From: Mesostigma viride
Taxonomy: Eukaryota; Streptophyta; Mesostigmatophyceae; Mesostigmatales; Mesostigmataceae
NCBI GenBank assembly: GCA_009746045.1
Contig: RPFO01001816.1
Span: 1 to 33,476, forward strand
Direction of reading: 5' to 3'
Length of the DNA: 33,476 bases
The notes beneath the pieces are model-generated. The model did no database searches. It worked only from the letters and a program-made list of their open reading frames with translations, and was not told the DNA's origin. Below, one piece after another: positions 18,966 to 27,290 of this stretch. A program made the position numbers and the translations under genes. Position 1 is the stretch's first letter. Every line of letters begins with the position of its first letter.

Positions 18966-20753
18966 ATGGGTAGTCACGCAATCATGGCCCTCCGCGCGAA
19001 GGGGACTCAGGACGTCTCTCTCATCGTCGACCCCGAGGTGACATTCTTCAAGACGGTCTATCCGCGCCACACCAACTTTGCGATGGAGGACTCCGAGGTC
19101 ACGCAATCGGCCCGCATCGTGGACTACGGCCAGTGCGTCGAGTTCAAGCTGCCGAGGTCCGGAGACCTGATCACCAAGGTCATCGCTTACATCGAGATGT
19201 CGCCGTTCGCGGTGGCGGCCTACGCACCTTTCGCCAAGGACTTTGCCAGGATCCTGATCGACCACGTCGAGCTCGTGGTCGGCGGGTACTCCATCGAGAA
19301 GATCACGGGCGACTTCCTGCACGTGAAGGACATCATGAGCAGGAAGGGGCACGAGAGCAGCGTCGACAACATGCCCGTGGGACACGGGGGCAGCGTTAGG
19401 ATAAACGAGCTCGGGCGGGTGGTCGAATACTCCCGCGCCGAGAAGGCGCAGCACATCTACATCCCGCTGGAGTTCACGTTCTGCTGCGACCACGGCCTGG
19501 CCCTCCCCATCATCGCCCTGCAGTACCACGACGTGATCGTGAAGATCCAGTTCAACACGGCCGCGGACATCTTCACCCGGTACTGGCCCGCGTTCACCCC
19601 CGTAACGAACACCACCTCGACACCGGCCCCGATACCAAAAATCAACTATGCTAGCGATTCTTATGATACTAGCCCAGAGCGGGTTCGGGCTATAATAAAC
19701 ATGTTGACTGATGGTGACGGCGTGTCTGGTCGCGAGTACACATTAACGAGAGTGAACGACGGGGGGTCCCTTACCAAGAGCGATGGTACTATCAAACGAT
19801 GGCTTGAAGCGTGCAATAACCTACCTACGGTAGCACCGACCGGCCCGTTGTACCCCGACAAGACCGCCTTCGTTACTCGCTGGGTCACCGAAGTCCCCGC
19901 AGGGAGCAGTAGTGGTACGAACCAGCTGCTTACCGCTTTCACGATACGGTGGAAAGGCGACACTAACACGTACGAGATGGCACTAAACTTAGGCGCTAAA
20001 GTAAATGGGATACCGGAGTATGTGAACGCGGCGGCTACGATAGCCGCAACTACATACAGCGCCCCCTCACAGGCCGCCCTGGACGCGGCCAACCCTCGCC
20101 CCCGGTGGATCGCCACCCCCCCAAGTTTTGGGTGCAAGCTGCTGGTGCGCTACATCTACCTGGACGACTTCGAGCGCCGGCAGTTCGCTCTCAACTCGCA
20201 CGAGTACCTCATCACCGAGGTCCAGCGGTACCAGCAGCACGTGGGGGGGGAGAACGAGGTGGTCATGGACCTCAAGTTCAACCACCCGGTCAAGGAGCTC
20301 CTGTTCTGGTACAAGCCTGCCAGCCTTTCCTTCATCGACACAAAGTACCGCAACGACGCCGAGTTCTCCTACAACGGCTACTGGAAATTCTGGAACGACA
20401 ACAGCGCGTTCGGAGATGGCCACCTCTTCACCAGCGCGAACCTGTCGATGAACTCGCAAAACATGTTCGGAGAGGGGCGCGACCCTATCTACTTCTCCTA
20501 CACGCTGCCCAGCGCGTTCCATACCCGCATCGTGAAGGACAGCCGCGTCTACAGCATCCCGTTTGCGCTGGAGCCCGAATCGTGGAAGCCGACCGGATCT
20601 GTCAACATGTCCCGGCTGGACAGCGTGAAGTTGCACCTGAAGGGGTTGGGCAATACAGGAGGCATTCCATCAGGGACGATCGATGTCTACGTAACGTCGT
20701 TCAATGTGCTGAAGATCGCACAAGGCATGGGCGGCAAGCGGTTCGCTTCTTAA
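18966..20753 (+). CDS. Major capsid protein copy 3 (MCP-3), intact
   Basis: This is a complete 595-aa double-jelly-roll MCP. It has MGSHAIMALRAKGTQD, VDPEVTFFKTVYPRHTNFAMED (residues 21-42), LPRSGDLITKVIAYIEM, VELVVGGYSIEKITGDFLHVKD and ALQYHDVIVKIQFNTAADIF. The second jelly roll begins at RYIYLDDFERRQFALNSHEYL (about 393) and the chain ends ...IAQGMGGKRFAS. Between the rolls sits an unusually long linker of about 175 residues (205-378), ending WIATPPSF as in MCP-2. The linker is lower in GC than the flanks and probably forms a surface tower on the capsomer. Of the four copies this is the only one with an undisturbed frame, so it is the best candidate for the working shell protein. Confidence 0.96.
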   Translation: MGSHAIMALRAKGTQDVSLIVDPEVTFFKTVYPRHTNFAMEDSEVTQSARIVDYGQCVEFKLPRSGDLITKVIAYIEMSPFAVAAYAPFAKDFARILIDHVELVVGGYSIEKITGDFLHVKDIMSRKGHESSVDNMPVGHGGSVRINELGRVVEYSRAEKAQHIYIPLEFTFCCDHGLALPIIALQYHDVIVKIQFNTAADIFTRYWPAFTPVTNTTSTPAPIPKINYASDSYDTSPERVRAIINMLTDGDGVSGREYTLTRVNDGGSLTKSDGTIKRWLEACNNLPTVAPTGPLYPDKTAFVTRWVTEVPAGSSSGTNQLLTAFTIRWKGDTNTYEMALNLGAKVNGIPEYVNAAATIAATTYSAPSQAALDAANPRPRWIATPPSFGCKLLVRYIYLDDFERRQFALNSHEYLITEVQRYQQHVGGENEVVMDLKFNHPVKELLFWYKPASLSFIDTKYRNDAEFSYNGYWKFWNDNSAFGDGHLFTSANLSMNSQNMFGEGRDPIYFSYTLPSAFHTRIVKDSRVYSIPFALEPESWKPTGSVNMSRLDSVKLHLKGLGNTGGIPSGTIDVYVTSFNVLKIAQGMGGKRFAS

Positions 20754-20757
20754 GGGC

Positions 20758-20793
20758 GCAAAAATAATCTAGAGTGCTGTATATATCACCAGA
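20758..20793 (+). promoter_or_regulatory. Promoter-like element upstream of MCP-4
   Basis: The sequence GCAAAAATAATCTAGAGTGC then TGTATATATCACC repeats the pattern before MCP-3: A-tract, TCTAG, TATATAT, CACC, ATG. The element fills nearly all of the 40-base gap between the two capsid genes. Confidence 0.55.
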
Positions 20794-22164
20794 ATGTCGC
20801 ACGCGGTTCTGTCCCTTCGCGCAAAGGGCCCTCAGGACGCCATGCTAAGTGTGTCCCCCGAGGTGACCTTTTTTAAGAGCATGTACCCTAGGCACACTAA
20901 CTTTGCGTATGCCGACACCGAGGTCGTGCCTTCTAGTGGCATTCCGGGGTTCGGCCGCATGGTCGAGTTCCAGCTGCCCAAGAGCGGCGATTTGATCACG
21001 AAGGCGCACGTGTACATCGAACTGCCGGCGATGGCAGAGTGGAAGACTACCCTCCTGCCCTGGGGCAGGCGTGGTGGCAGATTTTTGACCCGCTGTACGA
21101 CGATCTGGCGCGCGTGCTCATCAAGAAGGTGGAATTCCGCATCGGCGGCTACACGATCGAGGAGATGACCGGCGAGTTCTTGCACGTGTGGGACCAGCTG
21201 TCGCGCGATCCTAGCACCAGCCACGTGGAGAACGTGCCTACCAAGCACGGCGGCGTGGTGAGGAAGTACGGCGGCGGCCAGACCGGCAGCGTGCCCAGCC
21301 ACATCTACGTCCCCCTGCAGTTCTCCTTTTGCCAGGAGGAGGGCATGGCGCTGCCCATCATCGCCCTGCAGTACCACGACGCGCGCATCCGCATCCAGCT
21401 GGCTACCAAGGACGAGATCTTTACCCACATGGCGGGCGGGACTAAGTACCCCGCCACCTCCCTCTGCAAGGAACCCAAGCTGTGGGACCAGATCACCAGC
21501 AGTGACACCACATACCGAACCAACATGGTCAAGAGCGGCATGCGACATCACCAAGATGCGCCTGGTCCTGCGCTACGTGTACCTGGACGACTTCGAGCGC
21601 CGGCAGTTCGCCACAAGCGCGCACGAGTACCTCATCACGGTCACGCAACAGTACGACCACTTCGTGGAAGGCGCCGATCTGGACACGATCACCCTCCCCT
21701 TCTCCCACCCCATCAAGGAGCTGATTTTCTTCTACAAGGCAGAGGCGCGCCTGACCGACCCCACCATTTCCACTGACCCCACCCAGGCTATATGGAACTT
21801 TACCAACAAGAGCAACCCCGACGGACACCTGTTCACCACCGCCAACCTGACCCTGAACTCGCAACAAGTGTTCGGGGAGGGGCGCGACCCTGTATACTTT
21901 TCCTACCTCCTGCCCCTGCAGACACACACCTGCATCCCCAGGGACAAGCACGTGTACGTCATGCCCTTTGGCCTGAAGCCAGAGGACTGGAAGCCGAACG
22001 GCACCATCAACTTTTCGCGCCTGGACACCGTCAAGCTTGTGCTCAAGGGGATGAGCTCCGACCCCACCAAACCCCTGCCCAAGGGTGTCATCACCATCTA
22101 CGCGCGGTCCTTCAATGTTCTCAAGATCACTAATGGCATGGGCGGGCTGCGGTTCGCATCTTAA
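20794..22164 (+). CDS. Major capsid protein copy 4 (MCP-4), two compensating frameshifts
   Basis: The N-terminus MSHAVLSLRAKGPQD and SPEVTFFKSMYPRHTNFAYAD (residues 21-41) are clear. The frame shifts near 21055, inside the near-palindrome CCTGCCCTGGGGCAGG. The chain then continues with VEFRIGGYTIEEMTGEFLHVWD and ALQYHDARIRIQL. A second shift near 21540 returns to the original frame for RYVYLDDFERRQFATSAHEYL through NGMGGLRFAS. About 456 residues are represented. The linker between the rolls is only about 45 residues, the shortest of the set, so it may fill a different place in the shell. An AATAAAA follows the stop. Confidence 0.93.
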
Positions 22165-22175
22165 ACAATAAAACC
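22165..22175 (+). terminator. Poly(A)-signal-like AATAAAA after MCP-4
   Basis: AAACAATAAAACC lies directly after the MCP-4 stop. A near-identical AACAATAAAACCGG occurs at 30642-30655 by the right-hand gene block, and AATAAAAC follows the KilA-N gene. Confidence 0.35.
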
Positions 22176-22193
22176 GAGTCACAAGGAAATCGC

Positions 22194-22223
22194 TCACGTG
22201 GACAAGCGCGCTTGAGCACGTGA
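22194..22223. repeat. 30-bp palindrome after MCP-4
   Basis: The outer arms TCACGTG and CACGTGA pair perfectly, as does the core AAGCGCGCTT; only the three-base spacers (GAC and GAG) fail. It lies 30 bases after the MCP-4 stop. It could act as a hairpin in RNA or as a protein-binding palindrome (it contains two CACGTG sites). Confidence 0.7.
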
Positions 22224-22586
22224 ATGGGCTGCATTCATGATCAACACCGCTGGAGTGGAGTTTTATTCATTAATTAAATTACTAATAAAACAGGTTTTCA
22301 TACTCGAGTTCATTCGTGAAAAGCAATACTGTATCATCAACAACAAGTGTGGCACGGGAGTAGCAGTGTACTGCACGCGTGCTAACACACCTTCACCCAA
22401 GCGCGAACCTTCCGCATCCAGCGTGCAATGTCGGCACGGTGCGGGTGGGGTCGCGTGGTCTGCAACCGCAGCAAAACAGGAACAGGCGCGATAGACCATA
22501 GATGCGTGAGTGACTAGCATTCCAATGGACACGCTACAAGGTCGCAGTAAGCAGGAATGCATTAGAAAGTTGACAGATTACCAACC
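22224..22586. other. Intergenic region between MCP-4 and the MYND gene
   Basis: This is an AT-rich stretch (about 22255-22345, with TTAATTAAATTACTAATAAAA) followed by GC-rich sequence. A short open frame (22237-22494) has no recognisable content and I do not call it. The region may carry convergent transcript ends. Confidence 0.4.
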
Positions 22587-23510
22587 TTACTGGACCCTCA
22601 TGTAGTCTCGCATCAGGAAATAGGCGTTGAGGTTGGTCCTCACCAGGTCAACCCACTGCTCCCTCGTGGGCCCCCTATACCCAGCCACCATCTGGCAGAT
22701 GGTGCGGTGCAAGTGCCAATCCTGTGACTGGCAATCCTTGCTGCAGTACCTGACAGACAGGCACCCTGCACACTTGGTGAGCCTGACTCCAGGCTCCACC
22801 TGCCTACACCAAGAGCACGCCCTGTTGGCAATATCCCACGAATAGCCTGGGGGGCCATAAAACTCCCCCCAGAGCTCGTCCGACTTCTGACGGCACGCGG
22901 GGCTCAGAATGAGCGACCCGTTGGAAATGAAGAAAGGGCATCTTGCCTCCGTCATCTCCTCCGAAGCGTGGGTTACAAACTCTTCCTCTAGAAAAGCGGA
23001 GAAGGAAGAAACAAACTGGCTGGGTGGTACAAAATTGCACACCATACCCAGGAGCCACTGCCTCACCACACTGGAGGGCTCATCAATCAGAGGAAAGAGC
23101 AGGGTGGTGGCATATTCATCTGCCTCGTTGATAACGGGGGGCTCGACCCCGAATCCGGCGAATGTCTGTGCTCTGTCCATTCTGATGATTGGCAGTAAAA
23201 CAGAGATGTGATCTGGGGTGACAATGTCTTCAAGCGCCTGAAGTTTGAACACCATCATCATCCTTTCATCAGCTAACACGTCCGATTCGCGCATTCCAGG
23301 CGGAATGGTGATTTCTAATAAAAGCACCCCATCGTCGGAAAGGACCTGAAGGGTGGCTGGTCTCTCAACATAAGCCATGGCTGGCTGGCAATAATACAGG
23401 CGACTTCCCACGGTCGGGTGCAAGGGATTGCTTCCTCCTTGCGGCTTTCTACCCAACTCCAACGTTTTTGGGAGGCGTGGGCGCATGACAGGCGTTTCGC
23501 CACAATGCAT
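22587..23510 (-). CDS. MYND-type zinc-finger protein
   Basis: The roughly 307-aa protein has a C-terminal MYND finger (about residues 230-270). It reads CSWC, then CAGC, then YCSKDCQ, then H and HRTIC, giving the usual C-x2-C/C-x2-C/C-x3-C/H-x3-C zinc pattern. MYND fingers mediate protein-protein contacts in regulators. The upstream 230 residues show no domain I recognise, though FVSSFSAFLEEEFV and the Asp/Glu-rich middle look globular. The start could be ATG 23510 (MHCGETPV) or the internal ATG at 23378 (MAYVERPA), which would remove 44 residues. It stands alone on the minus strand between two plus-strand blocks. Confidence 0.8.
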   Translation of the reverse strand: MHCGETPVMRPRLPKTLELGRKPQGGSNPLHPTVGSRLYYCQPAMAYVERPATLQVLSDDGVLLLEITIPPGMRESDVLADERMMMVFKLQALEDIVTPDHISVLLPIIRMDRAQTFAGFGVEPPVINEADEYATTLLFPLIDEPSSVVRQWLLGMVCNFVPPSQFVSSFSAFLEEEFVTHASEEMTEARCPFFISNGSLILSPACRQKSDELWGEFYGPPGYSWDIANRACSWCRQVEPGVRLTKCAGCLSVRYCSKDCQSQDWHLHRTICQMVAGYRGPTREQWVDLVRTNLNAYFLMRDYMRVQ

Positions 23511-23718
23511 CCTCAATTTAACCCACGCTTTGGCCTACATTTAGGGGTCACTGTATAATTAAATAATATCAGGCGCTCCTATAAGTTAACGGAGCGTCGC
23601 GCCGTCCGGTACAGTTGACCGACTCTAGTGAATATTCGATTCGTACGGTTGAGTGTAGTACCAGCGAGTCGAATCTCCCGAAATTGCTGTAGTGGAATGT
23701 GGCAGGACAGGGGCTGAA

Positions 23719-23841
23719 ACGCACGTGGGAAAACGCGTCAGTCGCGAGAAAGATGTTGTAAGATTTGCACTGTCAGACGCCTGGCGACTGGGGACTTGTA
23801 ACCTGACGCACGTGGGAAAACGCGCCAGTCGCCCGAAATAC
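23719..23841. repeat. Direct repeat pair (36 bp) around an inverted repeat
   Basis: ACGCACGTGGGAAAACGCG is shared at 23719 and 23806, with similarity continuing for about 36 bases (CAGTCGC then GAAA). Between and inside them, GGCGACTGG (about 23783) pairs with CCAGTCGCC (about 23825), so the segment can fold into a stem-loop. Confidence 0.65.
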
Positions 23842-24216
23842 GTGGCCCCTGTTCAGATGCTCCTGGTGGATTGAAACCTATAAGCCTAATTATCTGCCGG
23901 GTGGGCAGACAAAACGTGCTGTTCAGCATTACAGAATCCGGTATTCCATTCCAAAAGTGGTGTTTAGCATTACAAAATCTGTGATCCATCAGATCACGTG
24001 TGATTGCCAGGTCACATAAGGCTGACGAATTGTCACGAATACCACAAGTTATCGGGGGGATCTCGCTGAACCCTCCGTTTACGCCCTTTCTGACGTAAGC
24101 TGGGATCTTTTTTACCCTTGGATCTTGTTCAGAGGGCGCCTTGTCTCCCAAGTTTTCCAGAGGTTGGTCGCGCTGGGCAGGCAGAGAACTGGAGCCCCTC
24201 CGCGCCCGAATTGTAT

Positions 24217-24324
24217 TAACAGGCGGCACACTGCACACAAGTGCACACCAGCCTGCCCCAGTCCCCTGTAACAGGCGGCACACTGCACACAAGTGCACAC
24301 CAGCCTGCCCCAGTCGCCTGTAAC
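24217..24324. repeat. 52-bp tandem repeat, two copies plus TAAC
   Basis: The unit TAACAGGCGGCACACTGCAC and onward covers 24217-24268 and 24269-24320, with one mismatch (CCCCTG against CGCCTG), and a third TAAC begins after it. The unit length is not a multiple of three and lies upstream of the chosen start at 24382, so it is likely non-coding. Confidence 0.8.
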
Positions 24325-24381
24325 ACAAATTTCCCACCCTTCCTGTCACATCGCCATTTGCCTGGAGGGCGACGCCTGATA

Positions 24382-26706
24382 ATGGATTCCGGACGGGTTG
24401 CTTTTCCAGTCACGTGTTTGAACACTCCAGTTGCGAATTTTGTGCATCATGTCGTGGGAAATGGCACCAATTCCCCGAAATTTGATATCACAGGCGCCTT
24501 CCATCAGATGGGATTGAAGAGTGATTACAACATTCGCAAGAAAACGGGCGAGAAGGTCATGATGCCGCCTGTTTTTGACGCCCATTGTGGCTGTGAAGAA
24601 CACCAGTTTGTCCCCGTTTTGGAGGGACTGGAATGGATTCATTACAAGAATCCCCAGCTGTTCTTTGCCATTTTGGAGGCTGGGATCAAGTCGGGAGCGT
24701 TTTCATTTGAAACGCCGACTTCTGCCGGTTCGGCTGTGTTTTCGGGCGCGCCCGGACCTTCCCAGGCGCGCCGTGCGCCCGTTAACGTATCTCGTATCAT
24801 CCCAGCACTGCCTGAGATGTATTTTGGTGTGCTTACTCCCTCTCAGCTGGGGAGCAAGTACCAGAATTTTCACGAGGATTACACCTTTTTCGACCTGCTG
24901 GGCATGACTGTGGCACTGGCCAAGGCAGACAAACATCTACAGTTTTCTGCAATGTGTCCCAAGACTCCAAATGCTGCCTGCAGATCCGTGTTCAGGTCCA
25001 GTGTTTTTAGGCAGGCTGCAAGGTGCCTGGGCAGTCAGCTGGAGGGGAGGGAGGTGGCTGGTGTGCCAGAAATAGCAGGGATTTATTACCAGGCAGAGAC
25101 TGCTATTCTGATGGCCACCTGCATTTACCCCGAGCTCGCGTCGATGGCAGTCATCATCGCCGCTGAGATGAAGCTGGCAGACCCGCTGATGGTTGGCAAG
25201 TGGGCTGTAGATATCCTGTGCACGGAACAGGGGGCTGTGAGTGCCACTGTCGCGTGGGGGCGGGAGCAGGAGGTCGCCACCAACCGCGCGCGCATGGTTG
25301 CTATCAAGCAGCAGCTGGAGGAGGCGCAGGAGCAGGTTTCTTATCTCAAGGTGAATTTGGAGGCGGCATCCTCTGTCGCTGCTGACAAGGAGGAGGCGGC
25401 ACGGCTCGAGTTGGAGAAGATGCGCGAGGAGCTGAATGTGGAGACCGCCAGGCGGGGGGCGGAGAGGGTGCGCACACAGGCGGTGGAGGCGGATCTGGTG
25501 AAGGCACGGGATGCGCTGGAGGCGGAGCTGGAGAAGGCACGGGATGCGCTGGAGGATGTGCAAGAGGAGCTGGCTGTGGCGACCACCTGGCATGAGGAGG
25601 ATGAGGCGTGCTTGCAGGCGTCGCGGGCGGACCTGGCTGTGGCGCAGGCGGGGCTGCAGAAGGCGCAGGCGGACCTGGCGGAGGAGGCGGGGCGCACGCG
25701 AGGGGCGCAGGCGGGGCTGGAGGCGACCCGGGCGGAGCTGGATAAGGCGCGGGCGGAGCTGGAGAAGATGGGGTCGGACCTGGCTGTGGCGACCGCCAAG
25801 CGGGCGGAGGAGGAGGCGCATTCGCGTGCGGTGAGGGCGGAGGGGGTGGTGCTTAGGAGTGCGTTGCTGTTGGAGCTGCAGAAGACGCAGGCGGAGCTGG
25901 AGAAGGCGCAGGCGGAGCTGGAGAAGGCGCGGGCGGATAAACAGTATCGTGAGCTGTCTGTGCGCGCACTGGAGTTGTCGCAAGCTGTAAATCATCTGCT
26001 GGTGCGGCAGGAGGCGGTGGACGTGGCGCGGCAGCAGCAGCAGCAGGTGCGACAGCTGCTGGTGCGGCATGAGGTGCCACGTCCCCTTGGAATTGGCGCA
26101 CCCGCAGCCCCACCTGCCCCTGCAGCCCCTGCCGCCGGCGCTGCACCCCCTGCCGCTGCCCGGCCAGCACCAGCAGCCCCACACGCCGCTGGAGCCCCTG
26201 GTGTTGCCGCTGGAGCCCCTGGTGCCGCCGCTGGAGCCCCTGCCGCTGCCCGGCCAGCACCAGCAGCCCCACACGCCGCTGCAGCCCCACACGCCGCTGC
26301 AGCCCCTGGTGTTGCCGCTGGAGCCCCTGCCGCTGCCCGGCCAGCACCAGCAGCCCCACACGCCGCTGCAGCCCCTGGTGTTGCCGCTGGAGCCCCTGCC
26401 GCTGCCCGGCCAGCACCAGCAGCCCCGGCTGGCGCCGCCGCTGCTCACACTGTGCCGGCTGCCCCCCCTGCGCCGACCGCCCTGAGGTCCATGATCGCCT
26501 CCGCTGTCCAATCAGCTGCAGCGGTCTACACCGCACCGCCCGCCGGCGACGGCATCGTCGAGGGAGTTGTGCCGCAGTACTACCACTACCCATTCGGGGT
26601 CGAAGAGTATCTTCACGATCGTCTCGGCCGCAAGCCGACCACCCTTGAGTTCAACCTGCTGGAGCATCAAGTTTCGTTTAAGTGGCCAGCCGGAGCGGCT
26701 GCTTAG
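24382..26706 (+). CDS. Coiled-coil and Pro/Ala-repeat protein, 774 aa, unknown role
   Basis: I chose ATG 24382 (MDSGRVAFPVTCLNTPV) because upstream codons run through the 52-bp repeats. Residues 1-285 form a globular domain I do not recognise, with HCGCEEH and several paired Cys. Residues about 290-560 are a long coiled coil of Ala/Glu/Leu/Arg heptads (repeats like AELEKARAELDK). Residues about 573-700 are a Pro/Ala low-complexity tract of imperfect 23-residue units (AAARPAPAAPHAAAAPG), encoded by 69-bp repeats. A final 70 residues (YYHYPFGVEEYLHDRLGRKP, ending SFKWPAGAAA) look conserved and globular. The build suggests an oligomeric structural or scaffold protein. A virion or factory role is inference. 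Confidence 0.75.
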   Translation: MDSGRVAFPVTCLNTPVANFVHHVVGNGTNSPKFDITGAFHQMGLKSDYNIRKKTGEKVMMPPVFDAHCGCEEHQFVPVLEGLEWIHYKNPQLFFAILEAGIKSGAFSFETPTSAGSAVFSGAPGPSQARRAPVNVSRIIPALPEMYFGVLTPSQLGSKYQNFHEDYTFFDLLGMTVALAKADKHLQFSAMCPKTPNAACRSVFRSSVFRQAARCLGSQLEGREVAGVPEIAGIYYQAETAILMATCIYPELASMAVIIAAEMKLADPLMVGKWAVDILCTEQGAVSATVAWGREQEVATNRARMVAIKQQLEEAQEQVSYLKVNLEAASSVAADKEEAARLELEKMREELNVETARRGAERVRTQAVEADLVKARDALEAELEKARDALEDVQEELAVATTWHEEDEACLQASRADLAVAQAGLQKAQADLAEEAGRTRGAQAGLEATRAELDKARAELEKMGSDLAVATAKRAEEEAHSRAVRAEGVVLRSALLLELQKTQAELEKAQAELEKARADKQYRELSVRALELSQAVNHLLVRQEAVDVARQQQQQVRQLLVRHEVPRPLGIGAPAAPPAPAAPAAGAAPPAAARPAPAAPHAAGAPGVAAGAPGAAAGAPAAARPAPAAPHAAAAPHAAAAPGVAAGAPAAARPAPAAPHAAAAPGVAAGAPAAARPAPAAPAGAAAAHTVPAAPPAPTALRSMIASAVQSAAAVYTAPPAGDGIVEGVVPQYYHYPFGVEEYLHDRLGRKPTTLEFNLLEHQVSFKWPAGAAA
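26140..26440 (+). repeat. In-frame Pro/Ala coding minisatellite
   Basis: Copies beginning GCCGCTGCCCGGCCAGCACC occur near 26152, 26242, 26330 and 26399. The spacings are multiples of three (about 90, 87 and 69), so copy-number change keeps the frame. The third codon positions are GC-rich and the same tract gives long open frames on the opposite strand, which are artefacts. Confidence 0.75.
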
Positions 26707-26785
26707 GTTTTAGCGGACAAGTGTTCGAAGCGCGTCATTGGTGAATTACTTGGGAACTTGGGTTTCCCCGCGAAACTCCAACCGC

Positions 26786-27094
26786 ACGTTCAGATTTCCA
26801 AATCTCAAGTCAAGTTCGGCGCAACTTTCTGAACGGGGGCAGTTGACGAGCAGCATTCCTCCGGACGAATGAATTGCGTTCCATACTTGCGCAAAATTTT
26901 GAAAGGTAGCTTGCGTGCAGCCCTACTAAAATTTGCGCGGACGTTCAGATTTCCAAATCTCGGGTAAATTTCGGCGGAACTTTCTGAACGGGGGTAGTTG
27001 GCGGGCAGCGTTCCTCCAGACGAATGAAATGCGTTCCATACTAGCGCAAAATTTTGAAAGGTAGCTTGCGTGCAGCCCTACTAAAATTTGCGCG
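26786..27094. repeat. 155-bp tandem repeat, two copies
   Basis: Copies begin ACGTTCAGATTTCCAAATCT at 26786 and 26941. Each contains the palindrome AGATTTCCAAATCT and, near its end, an inverted pair GCGCAAAATTTT and AAAATTTGCGC (26889/26928 and 27044/27083) able to form a hairpin. No gene is seen inside. Confidence 0.85.
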
Positions 27095-27096
27095 AA

Positions 27097-27290
27097 GTGT
27101 GGGACTGAAAATTCGTAACGGAAACTTTTTGGTAGTTGCCGTCACTTCCTTTTGTGCAAACGTGTGGGAGTGAAAATTCGTAACGGAAACGTTTTGGTAG
27201 TTGCCGTCACTTCATTTTGCGCGAGTGTTGGGCTGAAAATTCGTAACGGAAACTTTTTGGTAGTTGGCGTCACTTCCTTTGGTTCGACTG
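27097..27290. repeat. About 65-bp tandem repeat, three copies
   Basis: Units begin GTGTGGGACTG, GTGTGGGAGTG and GTGTTGGGCTG at 27097, 27162 and 27225. Each carries CTGAAAATTCGTAACGGAAA and then TTTTGGTAGTTG and CGTCACTTC. A decayed fourth start (CTGAAAATTCGCTG) follows at about 27287. The array is adjacent to, but unrelated in unit to, the 155-bp array. Confidence 0.85.

Larger units (their letters stand above)
23511..24381. other. Long intergenic region with several short repeats
   Basis: No convincing gene is seen in 870 bases. It holds a 36-base direct repeat (23719 and 23806), a small inverted repeat (23783 and 23825), a degenerate pair CAGCATTACAGAATC and TAGCATTACAAAATC (about 23927 and 23966), and a 52-bp tandem repeat at its right end. 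A minus-strand open frame over 23738-24349 is built largely from these repeats and is not called. The region may hold the promoter of the coiled-coil gene. Confidence 0.5.

Noticed and set aside
22237-22494. An 85-codon frame after MCP-4
   Set aside because: The AT-rich start and low-information C-terminus show no protein features, and the region lies between convergent gene ends.
23738-24349. A 203-codon minus-strand frame
   Set aside because: It is built partly from the 52-bp and 36-bp repeats and has no recognisable content.
24937-26511. A 524-codon open frame on the minus strand opposite the coiled-coil gene
   Set aside because: It mirrors the GC-rich heptad and Pro/Ala repeats of the plus-strand gene, has an Arg/Leu/Gly composition typical of antisense artefacts and lacks any domain.
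26786-27290. Possible CRISPR-like array
   Set aside because: The repeats are tandem without unique spacers, so they are simple tandem arrays.
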